DNA from: JANXZS01 sp963797255
GTDB taxonomy: Bacteria > Acidobacteriota > Terriglobia > Terriglobales > Acidobacteriaceae
Assembly (NCBI GenBank): GCA_963797255.1
Contig: CAWCOV010000017.1
Span: 62,001-126,000 of the forward strand
Length of the DNA stretch: 64,000 bases
Direction: 5' to 3'
The translations under genes and the position numbers were made by a program. The notes beneath the pieces are model-generated. The model was not told the origin of the DNA, ran no database searches, and was given only the letters and a program-made list of their open reading frames with translations. Below are positions 46,265 through 54,069 of this stretch, piece by piece (position 1 is the first letter of the stretch; every line of letters begins with the position of its first letter).

Positions 46265-46308
46265 CGGAATCGCGCAAGGATCTATAAATGTGTTGGTGTC
46301 TGGGGTAG

Positions 46309-46701
46309 TTACAGCTGTGTGTTTTGCTTTGTTCCCTGCTGCAATTGGTGCTTCCAATCCAGAAGTCGGGCCTTGGTGGCCTCGCTTTCGGCTTCCGGAA
46401 TCATCCCTTTGTGCTGGTACAGAATGGAAAGGCTGGTGTGGGCCAGGGGGTCGGACGTATCCAGATCGATCAATTTCTTAGCCCACTCAATGCCGTCATC
46501 CAGGCGTCCGCAGTCTTGCAGGGCTCGAACCAGGCCGTGAACCGCATCCAATTTCTCTGGATCCAGCGCGATACACGACAGGAATCCTTCAACTGCCGCG
46601 CAGGGCTCGCCAGCTGCCACGAGATCCAAGGCCTTGTGATACTGCTCCTCGGCTGCTGCGAGGTTCTGCTCACGATTCGGGTTCGTCGAAGCCTGTGTCA
46701 T
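46309..46701 (-). CDS. Small TPR-repeat protein
   Basis: 130 residues of helical repeats: AEEQYHKALDLVAAGEPCAAVEGFLSCIALDP, then VHGLVRALQDCGRLDDGIEWAKKLIDLDTSDP and AHTSLSILYQHKGMIPEAESEATKARL. Three tetratricopeptide units and no signal peptide suggest a cytoplasmic adaptor. It lies just upstream of rdgB on the same strand and divergent from yjbQ. The function is unknown. Confidence 0.85.
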   Translation of the reverse strand: MTQASTNPNREQNLAAAEEQYHKALDLVAAGEPCAAVEGFLSCIALDPEKLDAVHGLVRALQDCGRLDDGIEWAKKLIDLDTSDPLAHTSLSILYQHKGMIPEAESEATKARLLDWKHQLQQGTKQNTQL

Positions 46702-46737
46702 GGAATGCCCCTATGATACTGCGGAATGGAGAATTAA

Positions 46738-47154
46738 ATGAAGGCTTATACCGAATACCTCTCTTTTAAGACAAAGAAGAGGCGCGAAATAATCCACATC
46801 ACGCCGGAAGTGGAAGAAATTGTGCGCAAGAGTGGCGTTCGCGATGGACTGTGTTTCGTGTCACCCATGCATATTACGGCGGCAGTTTATGTGAATGATC
46901 TGGAAGACGGTCTAATTGAAGATATCTGGAAGTGGCTCGAAGAACTTGCTCCCGCTCGCCCTGATTACAAACATCACCATACGGGCGAGGACAACGGCGA
47001 TGCGCATTTGAAATCACTGCTGCTGCATCATGAAACGACGCTCCCGATTACAGATGGCCACCTCGACCTTGGCACGTGGCAACGGGTGTTTTACGCGGAG
47101 TTCGACGGACAACGAAACAAACGAGTCATCGTGAAAGTGCTTGGCGTGTCGTAG
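46738..47154 (+). CDS. yjbQ: YjbQ/UPF0047 family protein
   Basis: 138 residues with the family core: TPEVEEIVRKSGVRDGLCFVSPMHITAAV, YKHHHTGEDNGDAHLKSLLLHHE, and LDLGTWQRVFYAEFDGQR. The conserved histidines and Glu fit the YjbQ fold. Some members have weak thiamine-phosphate synthase activity; the true role is not settled. Its 3' end overlaps the 3' end of motB by 29 bases on opposite strands. Confidence 0.92.
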   Translation: MKAYTEYLSFKTKKRREIIHITPEVEEIVRKSGVRDGLCFVSPMHITAAVYVNDLEDGLIEDIWKWLEELAPARPDYKHHHTGEDNGDAHLKSLLLHHETTLPITDGHLDLGTWQRVFYAEFDGQRNKRVIVKVLGVS

Positions 47155-47965
47155 ATTCGGCGCTGCGAACTGCAAATTGCGGCATGGACGCGGAATTCGC
47201 ATCCGTCGACGAACTTGAACTGATGCGCGGTAGCACAATGATGTCTACTCGACGATTTTGCCGCCGCCCTTCGGTGGTGACGTTTGTGGCTACTGGGTGA
47301 AACTCCGCGAAGCCGGCGGCCGATAGACGCGCCGGCGCGAACTCGTGGTCTTCTATGAATATGCGCGCAAGCCGTGTGGCACGCGCTGCTGAGAGTTCCC
47401 AGTTTGAATCGAATTGTCCGGTGTGGATCGGAACGTTGTCGGTGTGGCCTTCAATCCTGATGTCGTAAGGTGTGCCCAAAAGTGCCAGTGCAATCCGGTT
47501 AAGGATTGGCACCGTTCCGGATTGAGGCACCGCAGAGCCGCTGTCAAAGAATCCGGCTTCACGCAACGAAATTACGAGTCCCTCGCGACCAATGTGCACC
47601 GCAACCGTATGCTGGGCGATTTGATCGGAGAGGAGCGCTTCAAGGTTCTTCTGCATTGTCTTGAAGTCGTGTTGCACGTGTTCTGGGGTCAATGGCTGAT
47701 CGCCTGAGCTTACGTTTACAGGGAACGTTGACTGCTCCGCTTCCTTTGCCATCACGGTGGCGCTCCGCGCATTTGCATTCGGGAAGAGCCCGAGAGAAGT
47801 GAATGCCGAATCAATCGCGTCCGCAAACTCCATCTGCTTCTTGATATCCGCTTTCGAGGCGGAATACAGAACCACGAAAAACGCGAACAACAGGGTAATA
47901 AAGTCGGCATAGGAAACAAGCCAGCGATCGTGGCTTATGTGATCCCTTGATCGCCTCCGTCTCAT
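47126..47965 (-). CDS. motB: Flagellar motor stator protein MotB
   Basis: 279 residues: a basic leader, one membrane helix with the proton-binding aspartate (SYADFITLLFAFFVVLYS), a plug/linker, and an OmpA-like peptidoglycan-binding domain (IRIEGHTDNVPI, NWELSAARA, GRRQNRRVDI). It anchors the stator to the cell wall. Its start overlaps the motA stop by four bases. A Ser-rich tail of about 30 residues follows the OmpA domain. Confidence 0.95.
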   Translation of the reverse strand: MRRRRSRDHISHDRWLVSYADFITLLFAFFVVLYSASKADIKKQMEFADAIDSAFTSLGLFPNANARSATVMAKEAEQSTFPVNVSSGDQPLTPEHVQHDFKTMQKNLEALLSDQIAQHTVAVHIGREGLVISLREAGFFDSGSAVPQSGTVPILNRIALALLGTPYDIRIEGHTDNVPIHTGQFDSNWELSAARATRLARIFIEDHEFAPARLSAAGFAEFHPVATNVTTEGRRQNRRVDIIVLPRISSSSSTDANSASMPQFAVRSAESTTRQALSR

Positions 47966-48735
47966 TCGCCCACCTTTACCAATGCAGGCTTGGCCCTGCT
48001 CAAAAAACTATTCAATTTAATTTCGATCATGCGTGGATTCATGCCTTCCAGGATCGAGATGACGCCTTCCATCAGCATCTCTCGGCGCAGTTGCTGTTCG
48101 CGTACGCGTAGACGTAGCTTTCCGGCGGCCGGCAGAAAGAAAATGTTCGCTGCGCCGACCCCGTATATCGTGGCCACAAATGCGACTGCGATTCCTCTCC
48201 CCACTTCATCCATCTTGTCCAGGTGCTGCATAACTTGGATCAGACCCATGACTGCACCGATGATCCCGATAGTTGGCGAGAAGCCGCCAGCTGACTCAAA
48301 GACCGCCGGCACCCGCTCTTCTTTTTCCGATTGATTGTTGAGTTCCAACTCCATGATTTTGCGTAATTCGGAGGGTTCGGTGCCGTCAACGGCGAGCATC
48401 AAGGCCTGTTTGAGGAAGGGATCCGTGACGATGGAGAGATCCTGATCAAGCGAGACGACCCCGCTTCTCCGCGCCTTGTTCGCATAAACGAGAATTTGCT
48501 TCAGCATGGTCTCGCCAGTCTCTTGCTTGCTCCAGAAAATACTAAGGAGTTGCTTAAACGCCGCAACGATAGTCTGCATGGGAAACTGCAACATCACTGC
48601 GCCGATGGTTCCGCCAAACACGATCATTGCTGCAGTAGGCTGCAAAATCTGGCCAAGGTTTCCGCCCTCGAGCAAAAGTCCGGCGAGAATTCCAACAACG
48701 GCAAGGGAAAGTCCCGCGAAGCTGCTCTTATCCAT
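47962..48735 (-). CDS. motA: Flagellar motor stator protein MotA
   Basis: 257 residues with four membrane helices. It has the PomA/MotA signature in the last pair (FSPTIGIIGAVMGLIQVMQHLDKMDEVGRGIAVAFVATIYG) and a large cytoplasmic loop with the charged segment that meets FliG. With MotB it forms the ion-driven stator. It lies 54 bases after flbD, probably one flbD-motA-motB operon. Confidence 0.95.
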   Translation of the reverse strand: MDKSSFAGLSLAVVGILAGLLLEGGNLGQILQPTAAMIVFGGTIGAVMLQFPMQTIVAAFKQLLSIFWSKQETGETMLKQILVYANKARRSGVVSLDQDLSIVTDPFLKQALMLAVDGTEPSELRKIMELELNNQSEKEERVPAVFESAGGFSPTIGIIGAVMGLIQVMQHLDKMDEVGRGIAVAFVATIYGVGAANIFFLPAAGKLRLRVREQQLRREMLMEGVISILEGMNPRMIEIKLNSFLSRAKPALVKVGE

Positions 48736-48789
48736 GTCTGCCCAACCGTTCCCATTGAGTCATTTGCTTAACTCCACTGCTGGTAATAC

Positions 48790-49143
48790 TCATCTTTGAA
48801 AGTTCGCTCGATGGCTACCCACGGATGGCTCATCCAGCGTGATACCTTCCATCTCACTCTCTTGCTCGGGCGGTTCCAGAGATGCGCGATAGCCGGAAGC
48901 AGCACTCGCTGCCGTAGTCCGAAGAACGCTGTCCTGCATTCCATGTGTGAGGCTCACGCTCTCGCCTACCAAGCGGACGCGATACGCAATTACGCGTTCC
49001 AGGACTTCGAAACAGGATTCCCGCACCATGATCTTTTCGCCGTTGATCAGCGTCAGCATGGTGTCAGGAGACGCTTCAGCAAACTTGATCAAGTCGCTGT
49101 TCACAACCAGGGCGTTCCCATTCAATCGAGTCAATTCGATCAT
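48790..49143 (-). CDS. flbD: FlbD family flagellar protein
   Basis: 117 residues; the first 65 match the short FlbD family (MIELTRLNGNALVVNSDLIKFAEASPDTMLTLINGEKIMVRES) found next to motAB in many flagellar clusters. The C-terminal 50 residues are an unstructured Ser/Glu-rich extension not typical of the family. The role in motility is poorly defined. It heads the motAB transcript. Confidence 0.9.
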   Translation of the reverse strand: MIELTRLNGNALVVNSDLIKFAEASPDTMLTLINGEKIMVRESCFEVLERVIAYRVRLVGESVSLTHGMQDSVLRTTAASAASGYRASLEPPEQESEMEGITLDEPSVGSHRANFQR

Positions 49144-49277
49144 TTCAATTCATTCCCTCGTGTCCTGCTTATCGGCCAAAGACGCAGAACATTGAAATTG
49201 ACCAAATAATTCTCGGATGCCTTCGGAATAACGAATTCGTGGAAGCGAATGTCATCAGACGCGATTTGCGGAATCCG

Positions 49278-49304
49278 TAAAGTCTTCTTCCGAGTCGCCG
49301 ATGA
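49278..49304 (+). promoter_or_regulatory. Sigma-28 (FliA) promoter of the flagellin gene
   Basis: TAAA at 49278-49281, exactly 15 bases, then GCCGATGA at 49297-49304 matches the sigma-28 consensus TAAA-N15-GCCGATAA with one mismatch. It lies 126 bases before the flagellin ATG, as expected for a class 3 flagellar gene. Confidence 0.8.
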
Positions 49305-49429
49305 AGGCAGTGGGTAACGCGGTTCCTTCCGCACGGTGGACCGGGGGAAACAGAAATGATCCTTCCAGGCAGGCACCCGACGCAGGGAACTCGAAATTAA
49401 ACGCTTTTCAAAAAAACAGGAGCAACGAC

Positions 49430-50245
49430 ATGGCATTGGGTGTCCTGAACAACATCTCGGCAGTTTACGCGCAAAACAATCTGGCCAATACGCAGGCCTC
49501 TTTGCAGAAAACACTTCAACAGTTGTCCTCCGGTTCGCGGATCAACTCCGGTGCAGACGATGCAGCCGGCCTTTCACTGGCCAACAGTCTGCAGGCTTCC
49601 TCAACCGCTCTCACGCAGTCGGCAAAGAATGCATCTGAAGGCGTGGATATGCTTCAGGTCGCCGATGGGGCGATGTCGCAGATCACCAACTTGCTGAACC
49701 GCGCTGTGACCCTGGCAACCGAGTCGTCCAACGGCACGATGAATTCTGCACAGATCGGCGCAGCCAACGCGGAATATCTGAACATTCTTGGCGAAATCAG
49801 CAATATCGACAGCAACACCGAGTACAACGGCATCAGTTCGTTTGGCACTGCCTCCGCGATTTACACAACGGACGGCACCATGAGTCAGACGGACAACGCT
49901 ACGGCGCTTGCGAATGTGGACGCAGGGACTTTGGGTCTGACTGCCGCTGGCTTTACCACTGCAGCCGGTGCCCAAACCGAACTCGGCCTGATTACCGCTG
50001 CTATCGCCACCATCGCGTCGGACCGGGGCACGGTCGGCGCGGGAATCAACACGCTGAATGCAGTCGTCAACGTGATGAGCACCGAATCCACCAACACCCT
50101 CGCCGCCCAGAACGACGTCACTGCCACTGATTACGGCCAGGCAACGTCCGAGATGTCGAAGTTCCAGATCCTGAGCCAGACCGGTATCGCCGCTCTTGCC
50201 CAGGCCAACCAATCGCAGAACCTGATCACAAAGCTCCTCCAGTAA
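49430..50245 (+). CDS. fliC: Flagellin
   Basis: 271 residues from the ATG at 49430 (AGGAG eight bases upstream). The conserved N-terminal D0/D1 (QQLSSGSRINSGADDAAGLSLANSL) and C-terminal D1/D0 (SQILSQTGIAALAQANQSQNLITKLLQ pattern) flank a short variable centre of roughly 90 residues, so the outer D2/D3 domains are lacking. It is a minimal flagellin forming thin filaments. The frame's upstream extension to 49301 includes the sigma-28 promoter and is not translated. fliD and fliS follow. Confidence 0.95.
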   Translation: MALGVLNNISAVYAQNNLANTQASLQKTLQQLSSGSRINSGADDAAGLSLANSLQASSTALTQSAKNASEGVDMLQVADGAMSQITNLLNRAVTLATESSNGTMNSAQIGAANAEYLNILGEISNIDSNTEYNGISSFGTASAIYTTDGTMSQTDNATALANVDAGTLGLTAAGFTTAAGAQTELGLITAAIATIASDRGTVGAGINTLNAVVNVMSTESTNTLAAQNDVTATDYGQATSEMSKFQILSQTGIAALAQANQSQNLITKLLQ

Positions 50246-50263
50246 ATGCCGCGTCGATAATTT

Positions 50264-50292
50264 GGGGAAGAACGTCCTTGACGTTCTTCCCC
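50264..50292 (+). terminator. Intrinsic terminator after flagellin
   Basis: GGGGAAGAACGT (50264-50275) and ACGTTCTTCCCC (50281-50292) form a perfect 12-bp stem with a five-base loop. A weak GTTGT follows rather than a T-run. It would separate high flagellin expression from fliD. Confidence 0.65.
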
Positions 50293-50365
50293 GTTGTCGG
50301 CTCAGTCAGCATGTCATCACTCTTAAATATGTTGCGACGAGATCGAGAAATGCAGGGGGAAAGCA

Positions 50366-51733
50366 ATGGGTGCAGTTGGTCTCAATTTTGGTTCGGCAAC
50401 CAGCGGGCAGGGGTTCGACGTAACCAGCACGGTCACACAGATCGTCACCAATCTGCAGTCGGTCGAAGGCCCCTGGAAGTCGCAGCTTACTAAGTTATCC
50501 AACCAGGACACGCAGCTTACCAGCCTTGGATCACAACTCTCTTCTCTAAGCTCCGACCTGCAAAATTTGACCGACTTTACCGGCGTACTTGCAGCCAAGC
50601 AGGGTTCCAGTTCGGACTCGAGCGTGGTCAGTCTTACTTCTGCCGGAACCACCGCGACGGCGGGGACGCACTCTATTACGGTTCAAAGCCTTGCTCAGAC
50701 GTCCACCGCTGCGTCCAGCGTGTTGGCTGCATCCGACACACTCTCAGGAAGCATTCAAATTCAGGTCGGCTCGGGTGCCCCTCACACCGTTCAAATAGCC
50801 GACACACATTCGACCCTTTCTGACCTTGCAACCTCAATTAATGAGTCCGGCATTGGCGTGCGTGCGACAGTGTTGAAGGATACTTTAGGAGCTCGTCTCT
50901 CGCTCGTTAGTTCGACAGACGGCGCCGCAGGAACGCTTACGGTATCAAGCCAACTCATTGATACGACTTCGGGCAAGCAGGTCGACCTTCGGACGATTCA
51001 AGATGGCAAAGACGCAATATTGTTGGTGAACGGAGTGCAGCTCACAAGCGCCTCCAACTCGGTAACGGACGCCATCCCCGGGGTGACTTTTCAATTGCTG
51101 TCGGTACCCGACTCAGCAAAAGACGTTCAGGTAGTAATTGCGAATGACACCGTTAGCGTGGCCTCTGCCATCAGTACCCTGGTGGTGGATTACAACAAAG
51201 TCATCCATTCCATCACGACCCAGGAAGGGAAAGACTCTTCAGGGAATGCTGAGCCGCTTTACGGAACGACAGTCCTCGCCCGGGTGCAACAGTCCTTGCA
51301 AGCCGCGATCGGCGCGACGTTTAGTACTGGGAATATCAGGTCGGCCTACTCCCTGGGTATGACGACGAATCCTGATGGAACTATCTCTCTGAACACCGAC
51401 ACGCTGAGTTCCGTGCTAAATACAAAATTTGCGGAAGTGGCATCTTTCTTCCAGGATGCTGGACGATTCGGAAGCGCCTTTTCAACTTCTCTGAACAATA
51501 TGGGAAATGGCTTCAGCACCGGAATGATTGCTCTTGCTTTGAAAGAAAACAAGAGTCAGGAAGAGACGCTGAATGACGATGTCGCCCGACAAGAGAGTCT
51601 CATCGCGACACAGAAGTTGAGGCTGACGGCGGAGTTAAACGCCGCCAATCAGATTCTCCAGGCGATCCCGTCCATGATCAACCAGATTAACGAGATGTAT
51701 AGCGCGGTCACCGGTTACAACAAGCAGGGTTGA
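50366..51733 (+). CDS. fliD: Flagellar filament cap protein
   Basis: 455 residues with the FliD N-terminal domain (FGSATSGQGFDVTSTVTQIVTNLQ), a central D2/D3 region and the FliD C-terminal domain (DYNKVIHSITTQEG, LGMTTNPDGTISLNTDTLSSVL), ending in a long helix. It forms the cap under which flagellin folds. AGGGGG lies seven bases before the ATG. fliS follows after 10 bases. Confidence 0.94.
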   Translation: MGAVGLNFGSATSGQGFDVTSTVTQIVTNLQSVEGPWKSQLTKLSNQDTQLTSLGSQLSSLSSDLQNLTDFTGVLAAKQGSSSDSSVVSLTSAGTTATAGTHSITVQSLAQTSTAASSVLAASDTLSGSIQIQVGSGAPHTVQIADTHSTLSDLATSINESGIGVRATVLKDTLGARLSLVSSTDGAAGTLTVSSQLIDTTSGKQVDLRTIQDGKDAILLVNGVQLTSASNSVTDAIPGVTFQLLSVPDSAKDVQVVIANDTVSVASAISTLVVDYNKVIHSITTQEGKDSSGNAEPLYGTTVLARVQQSLQAAIGATFSTGNIRSAYSLGMTTNPDGTISLNTDTLSSVLNTKFAEVASFFQDAGRFGSAFSTSLNNMGNGFSTGMIALALKENKSQEETLNDDVARQESLIATQKLRLTAELNAANQILQAIPSMINQINEMYSAVTGYNKQG

Positions 51734-51743
51734 GGAGACGAGC

Positions 51744-52220
51744 ATGAACATTTATCAGAAACGAGCGCTTGAAGGGGCATCCGGCATTGAGTTGACAATA
51801 GCGTTGTACGACGGCATGATCCGCTTCCTCGGGGATGCCTCAAAGGCGGTGCTTGCCGCAGACGTCGATGGTCGCAGATCTGCAGCGAAACGCACGATTG
51901 AAATTCTGATTCATCTTCAAAGTACGCTGCGGATGGATGTCGGAGGAAAGCCGGCAGAGTCGCTCTCTAATTTTTATGCCGCAACTCTGGCGCTGGTGCT
52001 GCAGGGTTCGGTAGAACCTTCAGCAGAAAAGTTCAATTTGGCCATTTCCAATATACGGACAGTGCGCGAGGCATGGCGGCAGGTTGCCTCAGGCCCTGAA
52101 ACTCCGGAACGCACAGCGGCGGAATTGCAACAGTGGAGCGACAAGAACGGAATGACTTTCCAGATATCACAGGAGCGGCCGATCGAAGAACGACATGCGG
52201 AGGCAAGCTGGACCGCATGA
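51744..52220 (+). CDS. fliS: Flagellin export chaperone FliS
   Basis: 158 residues, slightly longer than usual. The FliS helical bundle pattern is visible: MNIYQKRALEGASGIELTIALYDG, IRFLGDASKAV and LHLQSTLRMDVGG-type helices. It binds flagellin's C-terminus to prevent early polymerisation. GAGGAG lies just upstream of the ATG. It ends 37 bases from the convergent ABC exporter gene. Confidence 0.93.
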   Translation: MNIYQKRALEGASGIELTIALYDGMIRFLGDASKAVLAADVDGRRSAAKRTIEILIHLQSTLRMDVGGKPAESLSNFYAATLALVLQGSVEPSAEKFNLAISNIRTVREAWRQVASGPETPERTAAELQQWSDKNGMTFQISQERPIEERHAEASWTA

Positions 52221-52257
52221 CCTTTAAATTAGTCCCATTACTCGAATCGATAGAACC

Positions 52258-54024
52258 TCAATGCGTGACGGCAAGTTCCTCTTCCAACTGTTGCTTTTGA
52301 AAGAGGCTCGCGTAATAGCCATTCTTCGCAAGCAACTGCTCATGAGTGCCAAGTTCCGCAATCTGTCCAGCGACCAGCACTGCAATCTGGTCCGCGTGAC
52401 GAACCGTGGAGATACGGTGCGAGATGAAGATCGTCGTCCGGCCCTGCATGATGATGCGAAGTTCATCGAGGATGCGTTCTTCCGTGTAGGTATCAACACT
52501 GGCCAGAGCGTCATCAAGAATCAATATTCGAGGATTGCGCAGGATGGCGCGGGCAATGCTGGCGCGCTGTTTTTGCCCGCCGGATAACGTGACGCCTCGC
52601 TCACCTACCATCGTTTCAAAGCCACGAGGGAAATCCTCAAACTCTTTCCGAATATGCGCTGCTTCGGCGGCCCTCATGACTTGATCCTCGCTTGCATCGG
52701 GCGCTCCAAATGCGATATTTTCCCGTATCGTCTCGCTGAAGAGAAAAGTCTCTTGTGGTACAACACCGAGATTGGAACGTAAGACTGCGAGCGGATATTG
52801 GCGAATGGGACGGCTATCGATCAGTACTGATCCCGGCTCCGCGTCGTAAAGACGAGCTATCAGATTGACGAGCGTGGATTTTCCGGAACCTGTAGGTCCG
52901 ACAATAGCGAGGCTGGTCCCGGCGGGAACTTTGAGAGATAGCGATTTGAGTACCGGACTCGTCCTTTCGCTGTCGGACGGATAGGCAAATGTGAGATTTC
53001 GAAATTCGATTTCGCCCTGAACCGCGAAATCTTCCGAGATAGCGGGATCTGCATTCTGATCGTCGATCGTCGGCTTGTCCGACAAAAGTTCATCAATTCG
53101 AATGACGGATGCTGTTCCCCTTTGAAATAGATTGACTACCCATCCGAGCGCGATGATAGGCCAGGTGAGCATCAGCATGTAAGTAGTGAAGGCAACGAAG
53201 TTACCAAAAGTTATCTGATGCGTGAGCACCTGATGACCGCCGACGAACAGCGATATCACCATTGCCATGCCGAGGATGAAGTCCAGAGTTGGCCATAACA
53301 TGCCCATCAATTGCACAAGCCGTAGCGACCTGCGAATGTTCTCGCGGTTCGAACGCTCAAAGGAAGCAATTTGTGCTTCTTCCTGTGCAAACGCTCTAAC
53401 CAGCCGGGCTCCGGAGAAGTTTTCCTGCGCCTGGGCCGATATTTCGGAGAACATTGCCTGAATGCGCTCGAAGCGATCATGAATCTTGCTGCCAAGTATT
53501 TGCACTAACACCGAAGCGAGCGGCAACGGAACGAGTGCGAATAGCGTAAGAGTCGGACTGATACGCAATAGGAAATACAGAGCCAATACCGAAAACAGGA
53601 TGGTGTTCGCGCTGTACATGATGGCCGGCCCGAGCAGCATTCGAACAGCCGCAAGATCATTGGTCATGCGAGCCATGATGTCGCCGGTCCGGTGCTCCTG
53701 ATAGTACGAAGCGGATTGCTTCTCCAGGTGCCGGAATAGGTCATTTCGCAGGTCATATTCAATTTCGCGCGAGACGCCGATGATGATCCATCGTGTAAGA
53801 AAGAGAAATATACCCTTGAAGATAGCGACAGTAATCAGCAGGGCAGCATAGAACAGAATCTTCTGTTTTGTGACCCCATGATTCAGGTCATCGGTGGCCA
53901 TGCGAATCACCTGGGGGAAAAGCACCCAGATGCCGTTACTCAGAATTACGGACACGCCTCCCCACAAGTATCCTCGCCAGTAGCGGCGCATATAAGGAAA
54001 GAGGGGGCGGAGGCGGCTCAACAT
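52258..54024 (-). CDS. ABC exporter, fused permease and ATPase (MsbA/MdlA-like)
   Basis: 588 residues: six membrane helices (about 1-310) and one ATPase domain. Motifs are Walker A GPTGSGKST, Q-loop region, signature LSGGQKQRASIARA and Walker B RILILDDALASVD. The Walker B is followed by Asp instead of the catalytic Glu, a change seen in the degenerate half of some heterodimeric exporters. It may still work as a homodimer with slow hydrolysis, or pair with a partner outside the window. A role in exporting lipid or lipid A is plausible from the adjacent LptF-LptG gene, but multidrug export cannot be excluded. Confidence 0.88.
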   Translation of the reverse strand: MLSRLRPLFPYMRRYWRGYLWGGVSVILSNGIWVLFPQVIRMATDDLNHGVTKQKILFYAALLITVAIFKGIFLFLTRWIIIGVSREIEYDLRNDLFRHLEKQSASYYQEHRTGDIMARMTNDLAAVRMLLGPAIMYSANTILFSVLALYFLLRISPTLTLFALVPLPLASVLVQILGSKIHDRFERIQAMFSEISAQAQENFSGARLVRAFAQEEAQIASFERSNRENIRRSLRLVQLMGMLWPTLDFILGMAMVISLFVGGHQVLTHQITFGNFVAFTTYMLMLTWPIIALGWVVNLFQRGTASVIRIDELLSDKPTIDDQNADPAISEDFAVQGEIEFRNLTFAYPSDSERTSPVLKSLSLKVPAGTSLAIVGPTGSGKSTLVNLIARLYDAEPGSVLIDSRPIRQYPLAVLRSNLGVVPQETFLFSETIRENIAFGAPDASEDQVMRAAEAAHIRKEFEDFPRGFETMVGERGVTLSGGQKQRASIARAILRNPRILILDDALASVDTYTEERILDELRIIMQGRTTIFISHRISTVRHADQIAVLVAGQIAELGTHEQLLAKNGYYASLFQKQQLEEELAVTH

Positions 54025-54069
54025 TCTTAAACCATTTTAACTGAGTGCGGAAAACCCAAGAAATTTGGA

